Below are positions 42,649-51,414 of a stretch of DNA of 64,000 bases, piece after piece. The stretch spans positions 81,902 through 145,901 of the forward strand of contig CAYRLW010000001.1 of the NCBI GenBank assembly GCA_964425215.1. The letters run 5' to 3'. Both the position numbers and the translations under genes were made by a program. Within the stretch, counting starts at the first letter, position 1. Each line of letters begins with the position of its first letter. Below the pieces are notes generated by a model. That model saw only the letters and a list, made by a program, of their open reading frames with translations. It was not told the DNA's origin and made no database searches. The DNA comes from CAYRLW01 sp964425215. GTDB taxonomy: Bacteria > Spirochaetota > Spirochaetia > Treponematales > Breznakiellaceae.

Positions 42649-43422
42649 CTACAGGTGGATGGTTAGGCCGTCCCAGGCAGGCCCTAGGTTTTGGAAATGG
42701 GCAAAAAGGTCTTCCATTTCCCTATGGGAATGGTCGTGGCAGAGGTGGGTGAAGTAGGCCCGGCGAGGTTTTAGTTCCGCTACCACGTGGGCCGCCTGAT
42801 CAAAGCTAAAATGGGTGGGGTGGGGTCTTTTTCGGAGGGCCCCCAGGACGAGCAGGTCCAGGTTTTCCAAAAGGGCCCGGGTGCTCTGGGGGATAAGGCT
42901 TACGTCGGTAATATACGCTACCCCATGTTCCCCCTGGTCGATACGCCATCCCAGAATATCCAGGTTTCCATGCTTTACCGGCAGGGCTGTGATGCTCAAA
43001 TCGTCCACCTCAAAGGTCGGAGGCGCGACAATAGGCCGGATGCGGGGCTTTCCGCCGCCGATCTGGGTTTCTTTAAAAATATAGGCGAACCGTTCTTTCA
43101 TCTCTTTTATGGTCCCTTCGTTTCCAAAAACGGGGATTTCCTTTTTACAGCTGAGGGGGCGTACGTCGTCCAGGCCGTGGATATGGTCCGCGTGGGCGTG
43201 GGTTAACAGAATCCCATCGATACGATCCAAACCCGATCGTATACCCTGAAGTCTAAATTCGGGGCCTGTATCGATGATGAGGGTGGTTCCTCCATCGCTT
43301 CGAATAAGGAACGAGGAGCGTAGTCGTTGATCCCGAAGGTCCGTTGAACGACAAACTGGACAGGAGCAGGCGAGTACGGGGATGCCATGGGAGGTGCCGG
43401 TACCTAAAAATTGTAATTCCAT
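42649..43422 (-). CDS. MBL-fold hydrolase, PhnP-like
   Basis: 257 aa metallo-beta-lactamase fold. The metal site is THAHADHIHGLDD, with later ligands in VKHGN, YITDVSLI and THLCHDH. MELQFLGTGTSHGIPVLACSCPVC (in parts FLGTGTSHGIP and CSCPVC) is the start seen in PhnP-like phosphodiesterases, which hydrolyse cyclic phosphates. Substrate not determined. The ATG at 43422 lies 8 nt after a -10-like box, with no ribosome site. A small hairpin (GTCCGG/CCGGAC, 42597-42622) follows its 3' end. Confidence 0.88.
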   Translation of the reverse strand: MELQFLGTGTSHGIPVLACSCPVCRSTDLRDQRLRSSFLIRSDGGTTLIIDTGPEFRLQGIRSGLDRIDGILLTHAHADHIHGLDDVRPLSCKKEIPVFGNEGTIKEMKERFAYIFKETQIGGGKPRIRPIVAPPTFEVDDLSITALPVKHGNLDILGWRIDQGEHGVAYITDVSLIPQSTRALLENLDLLVLGALRKRPHPTHFSFDQAAHVVAELKPRRAYFTHLCHDHSHREMEDLFAHFQNLGPAWDGLTIHL

Positions 43423-43430
43423 GGTATACC

Positions 43431-43459
43431 GTTCTAACGTTCCTATGTGTCTGCGTCAA
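43431..43459 (-). promoter_or_regulatory. Putative promoter, 8 nt before MBL hydrolase ATG
   Basis: On the minus strand: TTGACG (43459-43454), 17-nt spacer, TAGAAC (43436-43431), 8 nt to the ATG at 43422. Confidence 0.5.
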
Positions 43460-43501
43460 CCTTAAAACGTAACACAAGGATTCAAAGCCTTTGGACGCGT
43501 C

Positions 43502-43530
43502 TTGCTCCCTTGGCGTTCCGGTTGTATGCT
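43502..43530 (+). promoter_or_regulatory. Putative promoter, 6 nt before ATG 43537
   Basis: TTGCTC (43502-43507), 17-nt spacer, TATGCT (43525-43530), six nucleotides, then ATG. Same -10 and same spacing as the aldo/keto reductase gene at 19638. Confidence 0.55.
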
Positions 43531-43536
43531 GATTCT

Positions 43537-44124
43537 ATGGCCGACGCTGAATTGGTGAGGGTATTGGATTATATTTTAAACCGTTGCGACGCTTCGTCGA
43601 TAGAGGCGGTAGCGGCGGCGGTTATACGGAGAAAACGGGACCTGGAGCTTTTTGGTTCCGCCGGGCTCCCGGACCCGGCCCAATGGGCCCGGAAGACCGC
43701 TTCCCAGCTTGAAGGGGGGGCCGCCTTAGAGGGTGTCCGAGCTACGGTGCGCCGGATGGCGGAGGAGCTGATTCGGCGGGAGGCCCCGGAGTTATCCGAC
43801 GACCAGCTGGAAGAATTACTTGACCCATGGATGGGGAATTCTCTCTCCGGCAAACCGGAGAAAACCCTAGAACCGGACCTGTTGGACGAGATGATCCATC
43901 AATTTATCGTCTTTTCCACCGGTCAGATGGACGATGACACTCAAAAACAGCTGGAAGCCCAGCTGGGGTCCTGGCCTAAGCGGTATTGGGCCGCCTTCCC
44001 TGCGGTTGTCCGATCGTTAGTTAACGATTTTCTTAAGGGGTCCCTTTCGGAACGGGATTTTGAGTTGAAATTACGTTCGGTCTTGACCCTGAGGAGCGCC
44101 GGACAAAAAAAAGACCAGGAGTAG
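43537..44124 (+). CDS. Hypothetical protein, 195 aa
   Basis: No family recognised. Helical, charged, no signal peptide or membrane segment. It starts MADAELVRVLDYILNRCDASSIEAV. The start at 43537 rests on the promoter position; an upstream in-frame frame from 43447 lies antisense to the MBL hydrolase promoter and is rejected. It precedes the sensor kinase gene by 3 nt and is surely cotranscribed with it, so a role in the same signalling path is likely. Confidence 0.65.
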   Translation: MADAELVRVLDYILNRCDASSIEAVAAAVIRRKRDLELFGSAGLPDPAQWARKTASQLEGGAALEGVRATVRRMAEELIRREAPELSDDQLEELLDPWMGNSLSGKPEKTLEPDLLDEMIHQFIVFSTGQMDDDTQKQLEAQLGSWPKRYWAAFPAVVRSLVNDFLKGSLSERDFELKLRSVLTLRSAGQKKDQE

Positions 44125-44127
44125 GTT

Positions 44128-45276
44128 ATGGCACCCAATGGAACGGGGACATTTTTTTTGGAAGCGGAACGGGATCCTCCGGAACTGGTGGAGGTTCAGC
44201 GGCGTCATATTATTCACTTCCAGGGACTCGCGCTTTTTGAGGAATTTCCCATTCCTATTATGGTTTTTAACCGCCGAAGACAAATCGTGTTCATCAACGA
44301 GCGGGGCCGGAACCTCTTGTCGGACCCCCAAAAGAGTCCCTACGGTCAACGGTTAGGCGAAGCTTTTGGGTGCATCCACGCCAACGATGGGGGTGGGGGT
44401 TGTGGAACGGGGCGGTTTTGCCGGTATTGCGGGGCCGCCCGCAGTCTTGCCGGTGCTTTGGCGGGGGCCCTAAACACCCAGGCGTGTAAGATAGACAGAA
44501 CTTTGGAAACCAAAAGCGAACAGTTAGATTTGCTGGTATGGACAAAACCCCTAGATCTGGAGGGACAGCCCTTTATTCTAACTGCCCTGGTGGATGTTTC
44601 CGCCGAAGAGCGCCGGCAGTTGTTTGAACGGATCTTTCTCCACGATGTAATGAATACCGCCGCGTCCCTTATGTCCCTTTTACGGCTAATGAACGATCGG
44701 GACCCGGATTTTACCGAATATTTAAATCTGGCCCAGGTTTCGGCGGAGCAGTTGGTAGAGGAAATAGCCGGACAAAGGGCCCTTTTGGAGGCGGAAAAGG
44801 GAACCCTCCAATTGGAAAGCCAACCTGTGGTTATCCGGGACCTGCTATCTTCGGTGGTTAAAACGTACCAGGGCTTAGCGCAAACGAGGGGCATAGAGCT
44901 TTCACTCTCCGTTGAAGCTTCCCCCGTAGCGATGACCGATCCGACTCTCCTTAAACGGGTCGTGTCCAATTTGGTAAAAAACGCGATCGAGGCGAGTAAG
45001 GAGGGAGAAACGGTACGGCTCCAACTCCGGGAGGACCCCAGGGGGGTGGATATTCGGGTGTGGAATTCCTCGGTGCTTTCGGAGGAGGTGTACGCCAACC
45101 TGTTTAAGCGGTCCTTTAGTACCAAAGGCGCTGGCAGAGGGTTGGGAACCTACGGTTCCCGTATTTTTGTGGAGGAATACCTGGGGGGAGCACTTTCCTG
45201 TACCAGCGAGGCTGGAACGGGGACCACCTTTACCGTCCGTATTCCCCCGTCGCTTTCCCCTCCACAGCCTTTGTAG
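44128..45276 (+). CDS. Cytoplasmic sensor histidine kinase with Cys-rich PAS domain
   Basis: 382 aa with no membrane segment. The PAS-like sensor (about 30-130) contains a cysteine cluster, GCIH...GGGCGTGRFCRYCGAARS, four Cys in a C-x9-C-x5-C-x2-C-like spacing that could hold an Fe-S cluster or zinc. The phosphoacceptor is H172 in FLHDVMNTAASLMSLL, an unusual H-box. The ATPase has the N-box NLVKNAIEAS, and the G1/G2 glycines GAGRGLGTYGSRIFVE and GTGTTFTVRIP. It should phosphorylate a response regulator, but none is adjacent. It probably senses redox or oxygen. The 3' end overlaps uvrB by 47 nt tail to tail. Confidence 0.82.
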   Translation: MAPNGTGTFFLEAERDPPELVEVQRRHIIHFQGLALFEEFPIPIMVFNRRRQIVFINERGRNLLSDPQKSPYGQRLGEAFGCIHANDGGGGCGTGRFCRYCGAARSLAGALAGALNTQACKIDRTLETKSEQLDLLVWTKPLDLEGQPFILTALVDVSAEERRQLFERIFLHDVMNTAASLMSLLRLMNDRDPDFTEYLNLAQVSAEQLVEEIAGQRALLEAEKGTLQLESQPVVIRDLLSSVVKTYQGLAQTRGIELSLSVEASPVAMTDPTLLKRVVSNLVKNAIEASKEGETVRLQLREDPRGVDIRVWNSSVLSEEVYANLFKRSFSTKGAGRGLGTYGSRIFVEEYLGGALSCTSEAGTGTTFTVRIPPSLSPPQPL

Positions 45277-47311
45277 AGTCGACGACCCTTGTCGGGTGGG
45301 CGGATGGAAAGCCTGTAGGGTCGGCGGTCGAAAGATTTTGAATCCGCTGAATTTCGTCCCGCAGGACCGCGGCCTGTTCAAACTCCAGGTTTTTCGCGTG
45401 CTCCAGCATCTCTGCCTCCAGGGCCTTGATAAGTTTTGCCCGTTGGGCAGGGATGAGCACGTTGTAGGACTTTTTAAGGACCTCCACGGAGGTAGAGGCG
45501 GCCATGATATCCTCCTGCTCGTGGCGGACTAAAATATCGGCGATGGCCTTTTTTACCGTGGTGGGCGTGATGCCGTGTTCTTGGTTGTAGGCCAGCTGGA
45601 TAGCCCGGCGCCGCTCGGTCTCCGAAATGGCTTGCTTCATGGCGTCGCTCATCCGGTCGGCGTAGAGGACCACCTTTCCGGCGGCGTTCCGAGCCGCCCG
45701 CCCGATAATTTGGATAAGGCTCCGGGCGGACCGGAGGAAGCCGATTTTGTCGGCGTCGAGGATCGCGATAAATGATACCTCCGGCAGGTCGATTCCTTCC
45801 CGAAGCAGGTTGATTCCCACAAGGACGTCGAAGACCCCCTGCCGTAATTGGGTCAAAATTTCCACCCGTTCGATGGTCTCCACTTCGCTATGGATGTACC
45901 GAACCCGCAATCCCAAACCGGTCAGGTAGTCGGTCAGGTCTTCGGCCATTTTTTTGGTCAGGGTTAAAACCAAAGACCGTTCCCCCGCGTCTATGCGGCG
46001 GCGAATTTCCGCGTAGATATCCTCCATCTGTCCATCGCTGGGCCGTACGTCGATCTCCGGGTCCAGAAGTCCCGTGGGGCGGATAACCTGTTCCACCACC
46101 CGCTTAGACTGCTGGACCTCCAAATCCGCTGGGGTGGCGGAAACAAAAACCGTCCTATCCAGCCGTTCCACAAATTCCTCGTAGCGCAGGGGCCGGTTAT
46201 CCAGGGCCGAGGGAAGGCGGAACCCGTACTCCACCAGGCTTTGCTTGCGGGACCGATCCCCCGCGTACATGGCTCCGATTTGAGGCAAGGTAACATGACT
46301 TTCGTCGATAAAGGTCAGGTGTTCTTTGGGGAAATAATCGATCAGCGTATCCGGGGGGGCGCCCGCTTCCCGACCCGCCAGGGGGGCCGAGTAGTTTTCT
46401 ATACCCGGGCAATACCCCATTTCGGTGAGCATCTCTATATCGTACTCCACCCGGGTTTTGAGCCTCTGGGCTTCCATGACCTTTCCCGTATTCTGAAGGA
46501 ACTCATACCGTTCTTCCAGTTCGCCCTTAATGCGGTCCAGGGCGTTGGAGATCATATCTTGGGGCATGACGAACTGTTTGGCCGGGTATATCAGCGCCCG
46601 GTCCAGGTCTTCCAAAATGGTCTGCGAAATGGGATCGAAGCGGCGAATCCTGGTCACCCGGTCCCAATCCAGCTCGATCCGGTACGCCTCTTCCAGGTAG
46701 GCGGGGTAAATTTCCAAGGTATCACCCCGGCGGCGGAACCGTCCCCGATCCAAAACCGCGTCGTTCCGTTCGTACTGCAGTTCCACAAACCGACGCATCA
46801 GGGCCGCCGAATCTATCGTTTCTCCCACCGCCACGGTGGCGGTCATTTTTCGGTAAATTTCCGGGGTGGCCAGGCCGTAGATGCAGGATACGGTAGCCAC
46901 GATAATCACGTCCCGCCGTTCCATAAGACTTCGGGTCGCGGAAAGGCGGAGCCGTTCGATTTCGTCGTTGATCGAAGCGTCCTTTTCTATATAGAGGTCC
47001 CGGCTGGCCACGTAGGCTTCCGGCTGGTAATAATCGTAATAGGAAACAAAGTATTCCACCGCGTTGTGGGGAAAGAAGCCCTTGAATTCCCGGAACAGCT
47101 GGGCCGCCAGGGTCTTGTTGTGGCTGATAATCAGGGTCGGCAGTTGCGTCCGTTCGATGATCTTGGCCATGGTGAAAGTTTTTCCCGAACCGGTCACCCC
47201 CTTGAGGGTTTGGTACTTATCCCCCGCTACAATCCCTTGGGCCAAGGTATCGATCGCCTGACCCTGGTCCCCCGCAGGAGAGAAGGGGGCTACCACTTCA
47301 AATGTACGCAT
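45230..47311 (-). CDS. uvrB: Excinuclease ABC subunit B
   Basis: 693 aa, normal for UvrB. Nucleotide-excision-repair helicase that receives DNA from UvrA and recruits UvrC. Walker A is GVTGSGKT, the beta-hairpin region reads YYDYYQPEAYV, DEAD-like FIDESHVTLPQ, motif IV-VI ALVLTLTKKMAEDLTDYL-like, HSEVETIERVEIL and QIIGRAARN, and the C-terminal UVR domain ends LEFEQAAVLRDEIQRI. The conserved core starts MRTFEVVAPF at 47311; the TTG further up is part of the -35 box. The ribosome site is weak or missing (only AGG). Confidence 0.97.
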   Translation of the reverse strand: MRTFEVVAPFSPAGDQGQAIDTLAQGIVAGDKYQTLKGVTGSGKTFTMAKIIERTQLPTLIISHNKTLAAQLFREFKGFFPHNAVEYFVSYYDYYQPEAYVASRDLYIEKDASINDEIERLRLSATRSLMERRDVIIVATVSCIYGLATPEIYRKMTATVAVGETIDSAALMRRFVELQYERNDAVLDRGRFRRRGDTLEIYPAYLEEAYRIELDWDRVTRIRRFDPISQTILEDLDRALIYPAKQFVMPQDMISNALDRIKGELEERYEFLQNTGKVMEAQRLKTRVEYDIEMLTEMGYCPGIENYSAPLAGREAGAPPDTLIDYFPKEHLTFIDESHVTLPQIGAMYAGDRSRKQSLVEYGFRLPSALDNRPLRYEEFVERLDRTVFVSATPADLEVQQSKRVVEQVIRPTGLLDPEIDVRPSDGQMEDIYAEIRRRIDAGERSLVLTLTKKMAEDLTDYLTGLGLRVRYIHSEVETIERVEILTQLRQGVFDVLVGINLLREGIDLPEVSFIAILDADKIGFLRSARSLIQIIGRAARNAAGKVVLYADRMSDAMKQAISETERRRAIQLAYNQEHGITPTTVKKAIADILVRHEQEDIMAASTSVEVLKKSYNVLIPAQRAKLIKALEAEMLEHAKNLEFEQAAVLRDEIQRIQNLSTADPTGFPSAHPTRVVDSTKAVEGKATGEYGR

Positions 47312-47318
47312 ACAACCT

Positions 47319-47347
47319 AGTATGAAAATTTCCCTTCCCCTTGGCAA
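47319..47347 (-). promoter_or_regulatory. Putative uvrB promoter, 7 nt before ATG
   Basis: On the minus strand: TTGCCA (47347-47342), 17-nt spacer, CATACT (47324-47319), 7 nt to the ATG at 47311. Confidence 0.6.
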
Positions 47348-47402
47348 GGGGAAATTTTCAAACTTCGTAACGGTGAGGTTCCTCGCTTTTCATGGTAGGA
47401 AA

Positions 47403-47466
47403 CAAAAATACTGCATATACGTCTATGGTAGCTCTTTCAAAACTCCCTGAGTTTTGAAAGAACCTC
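47403..47466. repeat. Dispersed palindrome with long left flank
   Basis: CAAAAATACTGCATATACGTCTA (in parts CAAAAATACTGCA and TATACGTCTA), then GGTAGC and a 13-bp perfect hairpin TCTTTCAAAACTC (47433-47445), loop CCT, GAGTTTTGAAAGA (47449-47461), ending ACCTC. Same order as in 25490-25541 and, reversed, in 31885-31949. Confidence 0.8.
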
Positions 47467-47488
47467 TCACTTTTTTTTTAATTCTCCC

Positions 47489-47517
47489 TTGATATTGTAC
47501 TAGTTCAAGTGTACAAT
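47489..47517 (+). promoter_or_regulatory. GntR operon promoter overlapped by an inverted repeat
   Basis: TTGATA (47489-47494), 17-nt spacer, TACAAT (47512-47517), 8 nt, then ATG at 47526. The inverted repeat ATTGTAC (47494-47500), N10, GTACAAT (47511-47517) covers the spacer and -10, so the regulator could block RNA polymerase; a third half-site TACAAT lies at 47534-47539 inside the gene. Confidence 0.7.
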
Positions 47518-47525
47518 TGTATTAG

Positions 47526-47930
47526 ATGAATAGTACAATGAAAGCCCGGAAAATGGAGTTTCGTCTGGATACGACCAGCGGTTACCCATTCTACCGGCAA
47601 ATTATTCAACAAATTGAGCACGCGGTCCTCTCCCGCCGGCTACTTCCGGGGGACCGTTTGCCGACCATCCGATCTTTGGCTATAGAGCTGAAAATCAATC
47701 CAAATACTATTGCGAAGGCGTACAACGAACTGGAGCTCCGGGGTATCGTGGAAACTCAGGTCGGAAGCGGTACCTACGTGTCGGAAAACCGCGTGGCGGA
47801 AGAGGATACCCAACGGCAGAAAAAAATCGAGGAACGGCTTGTTCGGTTTATCCAGGACATGGATGCCCTCGGTGTCAGCCGAAGGGAACTGCTGGAATTA
47901 ATCCGGGATTTTGAGGAGGGCGAACAATGA
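47526..47930 (+). CDS. GntR regulator, YtrA subfamily
   Basis: 134 aa. The winged helix occupies about 14-85: FRLDTTSGYPFYRQIIQQIEHAV, LLPGDRLPTIRSLAIELKINPNTIAKAYNELELRG (blocks seen as LPGDRLPTIRSLA and NPNTIAKAYNELE). The short C-terminal helical tail, with no ligand domain, is the mark of the YtrA subfamily, which controls ABC transporter operons. It probably binds the inverted repeat over its own promoter. Its stop overlaps the ATPase start by 4 nt. In other bacteria such regulators respond to cell-wall-active antibiotics or envelope stress; that is inference here. Confidence 0.9.
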   Translation: MNSTMKARKMEFRLDTTSGYPFYRQIIQQIEHAVLSRRLLPGDRLPTIRSLAIELKINPNTIAKAYNELELRGIVETQVGSGTYVSENRVAEEDTQRQKKIEERLVRFIQDMDALGVSRRELLELIRDFEEGEQ

Positions 47931-48610
47931 CGGTAGTAAAAACGGTTTCCTTGGTAAAGACCTATTCCCTTAACGGTCTTGCCGTTCCGGCGCTTCGGGG
48001 GATTGATCTGAACTTTGAGCGAGGAGAGTTTACCGCCGTGGCAGGCCCTTCGGGAAGCGGAAAATCCACGTTTCTTCATCTAGTCGGCTGTCTCGACGTT
48101 CCTACCAGCGGAACCATCGAGGTGGAAGAACGGAAAATCCAGGATCAGACCCGCAAGGAATTGGCGCTTCTTAGAAGGTTAAAGATTGGTTTTATCTTTC
48201 AGGCCTACAACCTAATCCCCGTTTTAACAGCCCTGGAAAATGTGTCCCTGCCCCTGACTCTTTTGGGAATTCCCGCGGCACAGGTCCGGGACCGGGCGGA
48301 ACAGGCTCTGGATGTGGTCGGCCTGGAGGGTATGGGCGATAGGAAGCCGAAGCAGATGTCCGGGGGCCAACAGCAACGGGTGGCCATAGCCCGGGCGTTG
48401 GTCAAAATGCCCGCCCTGGTCCTTGCCGACGAGCCCACGGCTAACTTGGACTCCGCGACCGGAAAGGAGATTTTAGATCTCATGCGGAGCATAAACGAAA
48501 GCCAGGGGACCACGTTCATCTTTTCCACCCACGACAAGATGGTGATGGACTACGCGCGACGCCTAATTCTGATCCGGGACGGCCGGGTAGAATCGGAGGT
48601 CCTTCGATGA
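47927..48610 (+). CDS. ABC transporter ATPase, LolD/MacB-like
   Basis: 227 aa, the size of LolD-type exporters. Walker A is GPSGSGKSTFLHLVG, Q-loop FQAYNLIPVLTALENV, signature MSGGQQQRVAIARAL, Walker B ALVLADEPTANLDS and switch FSTHDKM. The N-terminus matches the LolD/FtsE/MacB branch. It powers the two FtsX-type permeases next door; translation is coupled at both ends by 4-nt overlaps. Confidence 0.94.
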   Translation: MTVVKTVSLVKTYSLNGLAVPALRGIDLNFERGEFTAVAGPSGSGKSTFLHLVGCLDVPTSGTIEVEERKIQDQTRKELALLRRLKIGFIFQAYNLIPVLTALENVSLPLTLLGIPAAQVRDRAEQALDVVGLEGMGDRKPKQMSGGQQQRVAIARALVKMPALVLADEPTANLDSATGKEILDLMRSINESQGTTFIFSTHDKMVMDYARRLILIRDGRVESEVLR

Positions 48611-50109
48611 CCGGCTCGGCGTTTCGCGACCTCGCGAAGATGGCCTATAAAAATCTATCCCGGCATCGCGCAAAAACCGTCATCACCAGCATCGCCGTGG
48701 CAATTAGCGTGGCCCTGTATATTTTTGTCGATGCATGGCTTTTAGGCATGAACCTGGATTCTCGAAGGAATATCGTATCCTACGAAATTGGGGCGGCGAA
48801 AATTCAAACGAAGGCGTATTTCAATAATAAAGACGAACTTCCGATGTACGAAAGTTTTAAACCCTGGGAAAATATGGTAGAGATACTTAAAAAGAAAGGT
48901 TTTGCCGCCGCTCCGCGATTTGTTTTTGAAGGGACTCTCTATGCCGGCGCCGGGACCGCGCCAATGATTTTTAACGCCGTCGATCCATCGCTGGAGGCCC
49001 AGGTTTTACGGTATCCTTCTTATGTCGAACGGGGACGGTTTATCCGTCCAGGAGCCTTCGAGCTCGTATTGGGGACCCTGGCGGCGGATAAGTTGCGTTT
49101 GGATATTCCGCGAAGCATCGAAACCGCGAAATTTACGGAGGATATACTTTCGGATCTGCCGAGCCGGGAAGACGCGGCGTTTATCCGGTCTCTCTATACC
49201 GAGGACCAGGGCCTCCTTTCGCTAAAAAAGGACCTTTCCGCCGCCGAATTGGATCGTTACTGGAATATTCTGGAGGAAGCGGGGAAACTGAACGTCCGAA
49301 TTTCCACGGTTATAGATATTAAGACCGAAACGGGACAGATAAAACACGTTAATCAGCTTATCGACGCGCGGGTTGTGGGAATTCTCAATTCCCCGAACCC
49401 TAAAACCAACGGAAACGTGGGGTATATTCCTTTAGACGTACTCCAGGATGACGCGGGGCTTATGCTGGACGGCCGGGTGACCGAAATTTTAGTCCGATCA
49501 GATCGGGCTAAGGACAGCGAACTGCCCGGTCCCGCCGAGGGTCCTCAAGCGATACGGCGAGCCTTAACCGAAGGCTTGGCGGACCAAGGAAAGGTGTTTC
49601 CCCCCGAATTGGGGGTCTACGGATGGCAGGATTACGTAAAGGACTATTTTGCCGCTTCCCAGGGAGACAACGTGAGTTCCCGGATAATGGTCATCCTCCT
49701 TTTTATCCTATCCTTTATCGGTATCGCCAACACCATGCTGATGGCGATTCTAGAGCGGACCAAGGAAATCGGCATGCTTCGGGCGTTGGGGATGACCGAC
49801 GGGGAAATAGTACTATCCTATGTGCTGGAATCGAGCTATATCGGCGTCATAGGTTCCCTCTTTGGTATCTTCGTCGGGTGTCTTATCAACATTCCCATGG
49901 TCAATTACGGCATCGACTACTCTTCCATCTCAAAGGCCATGAACGGCGATTACGGATACCGGATCGTTTCTTTTTTCCGTTCCGCCTGGAATCCCGGGGT
50001 CATCGCGGCCTCCGGTCTGGTGGCTACACTGCTTTCGGCGGCCATGGCGGTTCTTCCTACCCTGCGGGCGCTCAAAATGCCCGTGACCGAAAGCTTGCGT
50101 TTTGAATAG
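48607..50109 (+). CDS. FtsX/MacB-type permease 1
   Basis: 500 aa. One membrane segment near residues 22-42 (HRAKTVITSIAVAISVALYIFVDAW), a periplasmic domain of about 310 residues, then three segments at about 360-380, 410-432 and 465-485. This four-span layout is that of LolC/LolE, MacB and FtsX. KNLSRHRAKT is the usual cytoplasmic N-terminus and TKEIGMLRALGMTDGEI the coupling-helix region that contacts the ATPase. The periplasmic domain is larger than in LolC. The start overlaps the ATPase stop by 4 nt. Confidence 0.9.
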   Translation: MTGSAFRDLAKMAYKNLSRHRAKTVITSIAVAISVALYIFVDAWLLGMNLDSRRNIVSYEIGAAKIQTKAYFNNKDELPMYESFKPWENMVEILKKKGFAAAPRFVFEGTLYAGAGTAPMIFNAVDPSLEAQVLRYPSYVERGRFIRPGAFELVLGTLAADKLRLDIPRSIETAKFTEDILSDLPSREDAAFIRSLYTEDQGLLSLKKDLSAAELDRYWNILEEAGKLNVRISTVIDIKTETGQIKHVNQLIDARVVGILNSPNPKTNGNVGYIPLDVLQDDAGLMLDGRVTEILVRSDRAKDSELPGPAEGPQAIRRALTEGLADQGKVFPPELGVYGWQDYVKDYFAASQGDNVSSRIMVILLFILSFIGIANTMLMAILERTKEIGMLRALGMTDGEIVLSYVLESSYIGVIGSLFGIFVGCLINIPMVNYGIDYSSISKAMNGDYGYRIVSFFRSAWNPGVIAASGLVATLLSAAMAVLPTLRALKMPVTESLRFE

Positions 50110-50119
50110 GGGAGGATCT

Positions 50120-51373
50120 ATGAATACTCTAGGACCCTTGCTGACCATCGCGTATCGAAACGTGTGGAGGAACGGCCGCAGAACCGCCCTATGCGTTATC
50201 GCCGTGGCTATCGCCGTTTTCTTTAATATTTACATGCGGAGCTGGATCGAGGGAATGTTCAACAGCATAGAGGAAGTGGTCCGTACCTACGAGACCGGAC
50301 ATATTCTTGCGGTTTCGTCGAATTACGAAGCCGATAAGGAGTATTTTCCTGTCCAATTTCCTCTGGCCGACGGCAGACCGGCGGAGGATCTGATACGGGA
50401 AGCCGAAGCACTGCCCCACGTTCGAGCCGCCTTACCCAGGATTATGACCTACGGGAGTCTGTTCGACAGCTCGGTCAAGCACGCCCTTTTGTGGGGGATC
50501 GATACGGAGAAGGAACGGACGGTGAACGTTTTCAACCTGACTAAACGGGACGACGGAATTATCCAAGGCCGGTATCCCGCCATGAACACGAATGAATGTA
50601 TGGTGGGCATGGAGCTGGCGAGAAAAGCGAATTTAAAAATAGGAGACCGAATCCCCTTAAAGACGGTCTCCGCCCAATTTTCGGATAAATATCTTGATCC
50701 GACTATTGTGGGTATTTTCAAATTTGATTACGGAAAATTTGACGAGAACGTGATCGTTTTTCCCATAGACCGGTTGTCCCGCTTTTTGGTCATGGAAGGA
50801 AGCACCCAGCAATTATTTATCTACCTGGATAAACCGGAGAACGCCGCTCCCGTTATCCAGGCTTTGAAAGAGATGTGGGGTCCAAAAACCGTACTGCACG
50901 ATTGGAAGGATAATTATTGGGTAGCCATGCTCAATCAAATGACCTTTCTCTATTACATTATCTACGGGGTATTTCAAATCGTCGCCAGTTTCCTCATTAT
51001 CAATACCATTTTGATGGTAATCCATGAACGGATAAAGGAAATTGGGATGATGGGCGCCCTTGGAATGAGCCGGCGGGAAATTACGGAGGTTTTCTTTTTT
51101 GAAGCCCTTATCCTCAGTGTCCTAGGCTCCTTGGCGGGTTGCGCCGTGGGCGCCCTAGTCAGCTGGATCTCTTCTCTGTTTCCCCTCGATCTGACCTGGT
51201 TTACCGGAGGGGGACTCAAGGATATGCCCATGTCGGGGACCCTTTTTATAGCTTTCTCTTGGAAGATTATCGCCTGGGCCTTCGGGTTCGGCGTTCTGGT
51301 CTCGGCGTGCTGTACCCTTATCCCGTCGCTTAAAAGCGCCTTTGTGGAACCGGTGGAGGCTCTGCGGCGTTAA
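50120..51373 (+). CDS. FtsX/MacB-type permease 2
   Basis: 417 aa with the same four-span layout: segment near 20-40, a periplasmic domain of about 230 residues, then three C-terminal segments (about 280-300, 325-350, 375-400). IAYRNVWRNGRRTALCV and IKEIGMMGALGMSRREI match the family. GGGGAGG precedes the ATG at 50120, 10 nt after the first permease; a TTG at 50102 is rejected. The two permeases differ in periplasmic length, so they probably form a LolC/LolE-like heterodimer. Confidence 0.9.
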   Translation: MNTLGPLLTIAYRNVWRNGRRTALCVIAVAIAVFFNIYMRSWIEGMFNSIEEVVRTYETGHILAVSSNYEADKEYFPVQFPLADGRPAEDLIREAEALPHVRAALPRIMTYGSLFDSSVKHALLWGIDTEKERTVNVFNLTKRDDGIIQGRYPAMNTNECMVGMELARKANLKIGDRIPLKTVSAQFSDKYLDPTIVGIFKFDYGKFDENVIVFPIDRLSRFLVMEGSTQQLFIYLDKPENAAPVIQALKEMWGPKTVLHDWKDNYWVAMLNQMTFLYYIIYGVFQIVASFLIINTILMVIHERIKEIGMMGALGMSRREITEVFFFEALILSVLGSLAGCAVGALVSWISSLFPLDLTWFTGGGLKDMPMSGTLFIAFSWKIIAWAFGFGVLVSACCTLIPSLKSAFVEPVEALRR

Positions 51374-51414
51374 AATCGAAACCAGTCGGGGATTTGGATC
51401 CCAAAGGAGTACGT

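Noticed and set aside
46241..47320. 359-codon open frame on the plus strand opposite uvrB
   Set aside because: It is a shadow of the uvrB frame: no ribosome site or promoter, and no domain or signal in the translation, while uvrB is fully conserved on the other strand.
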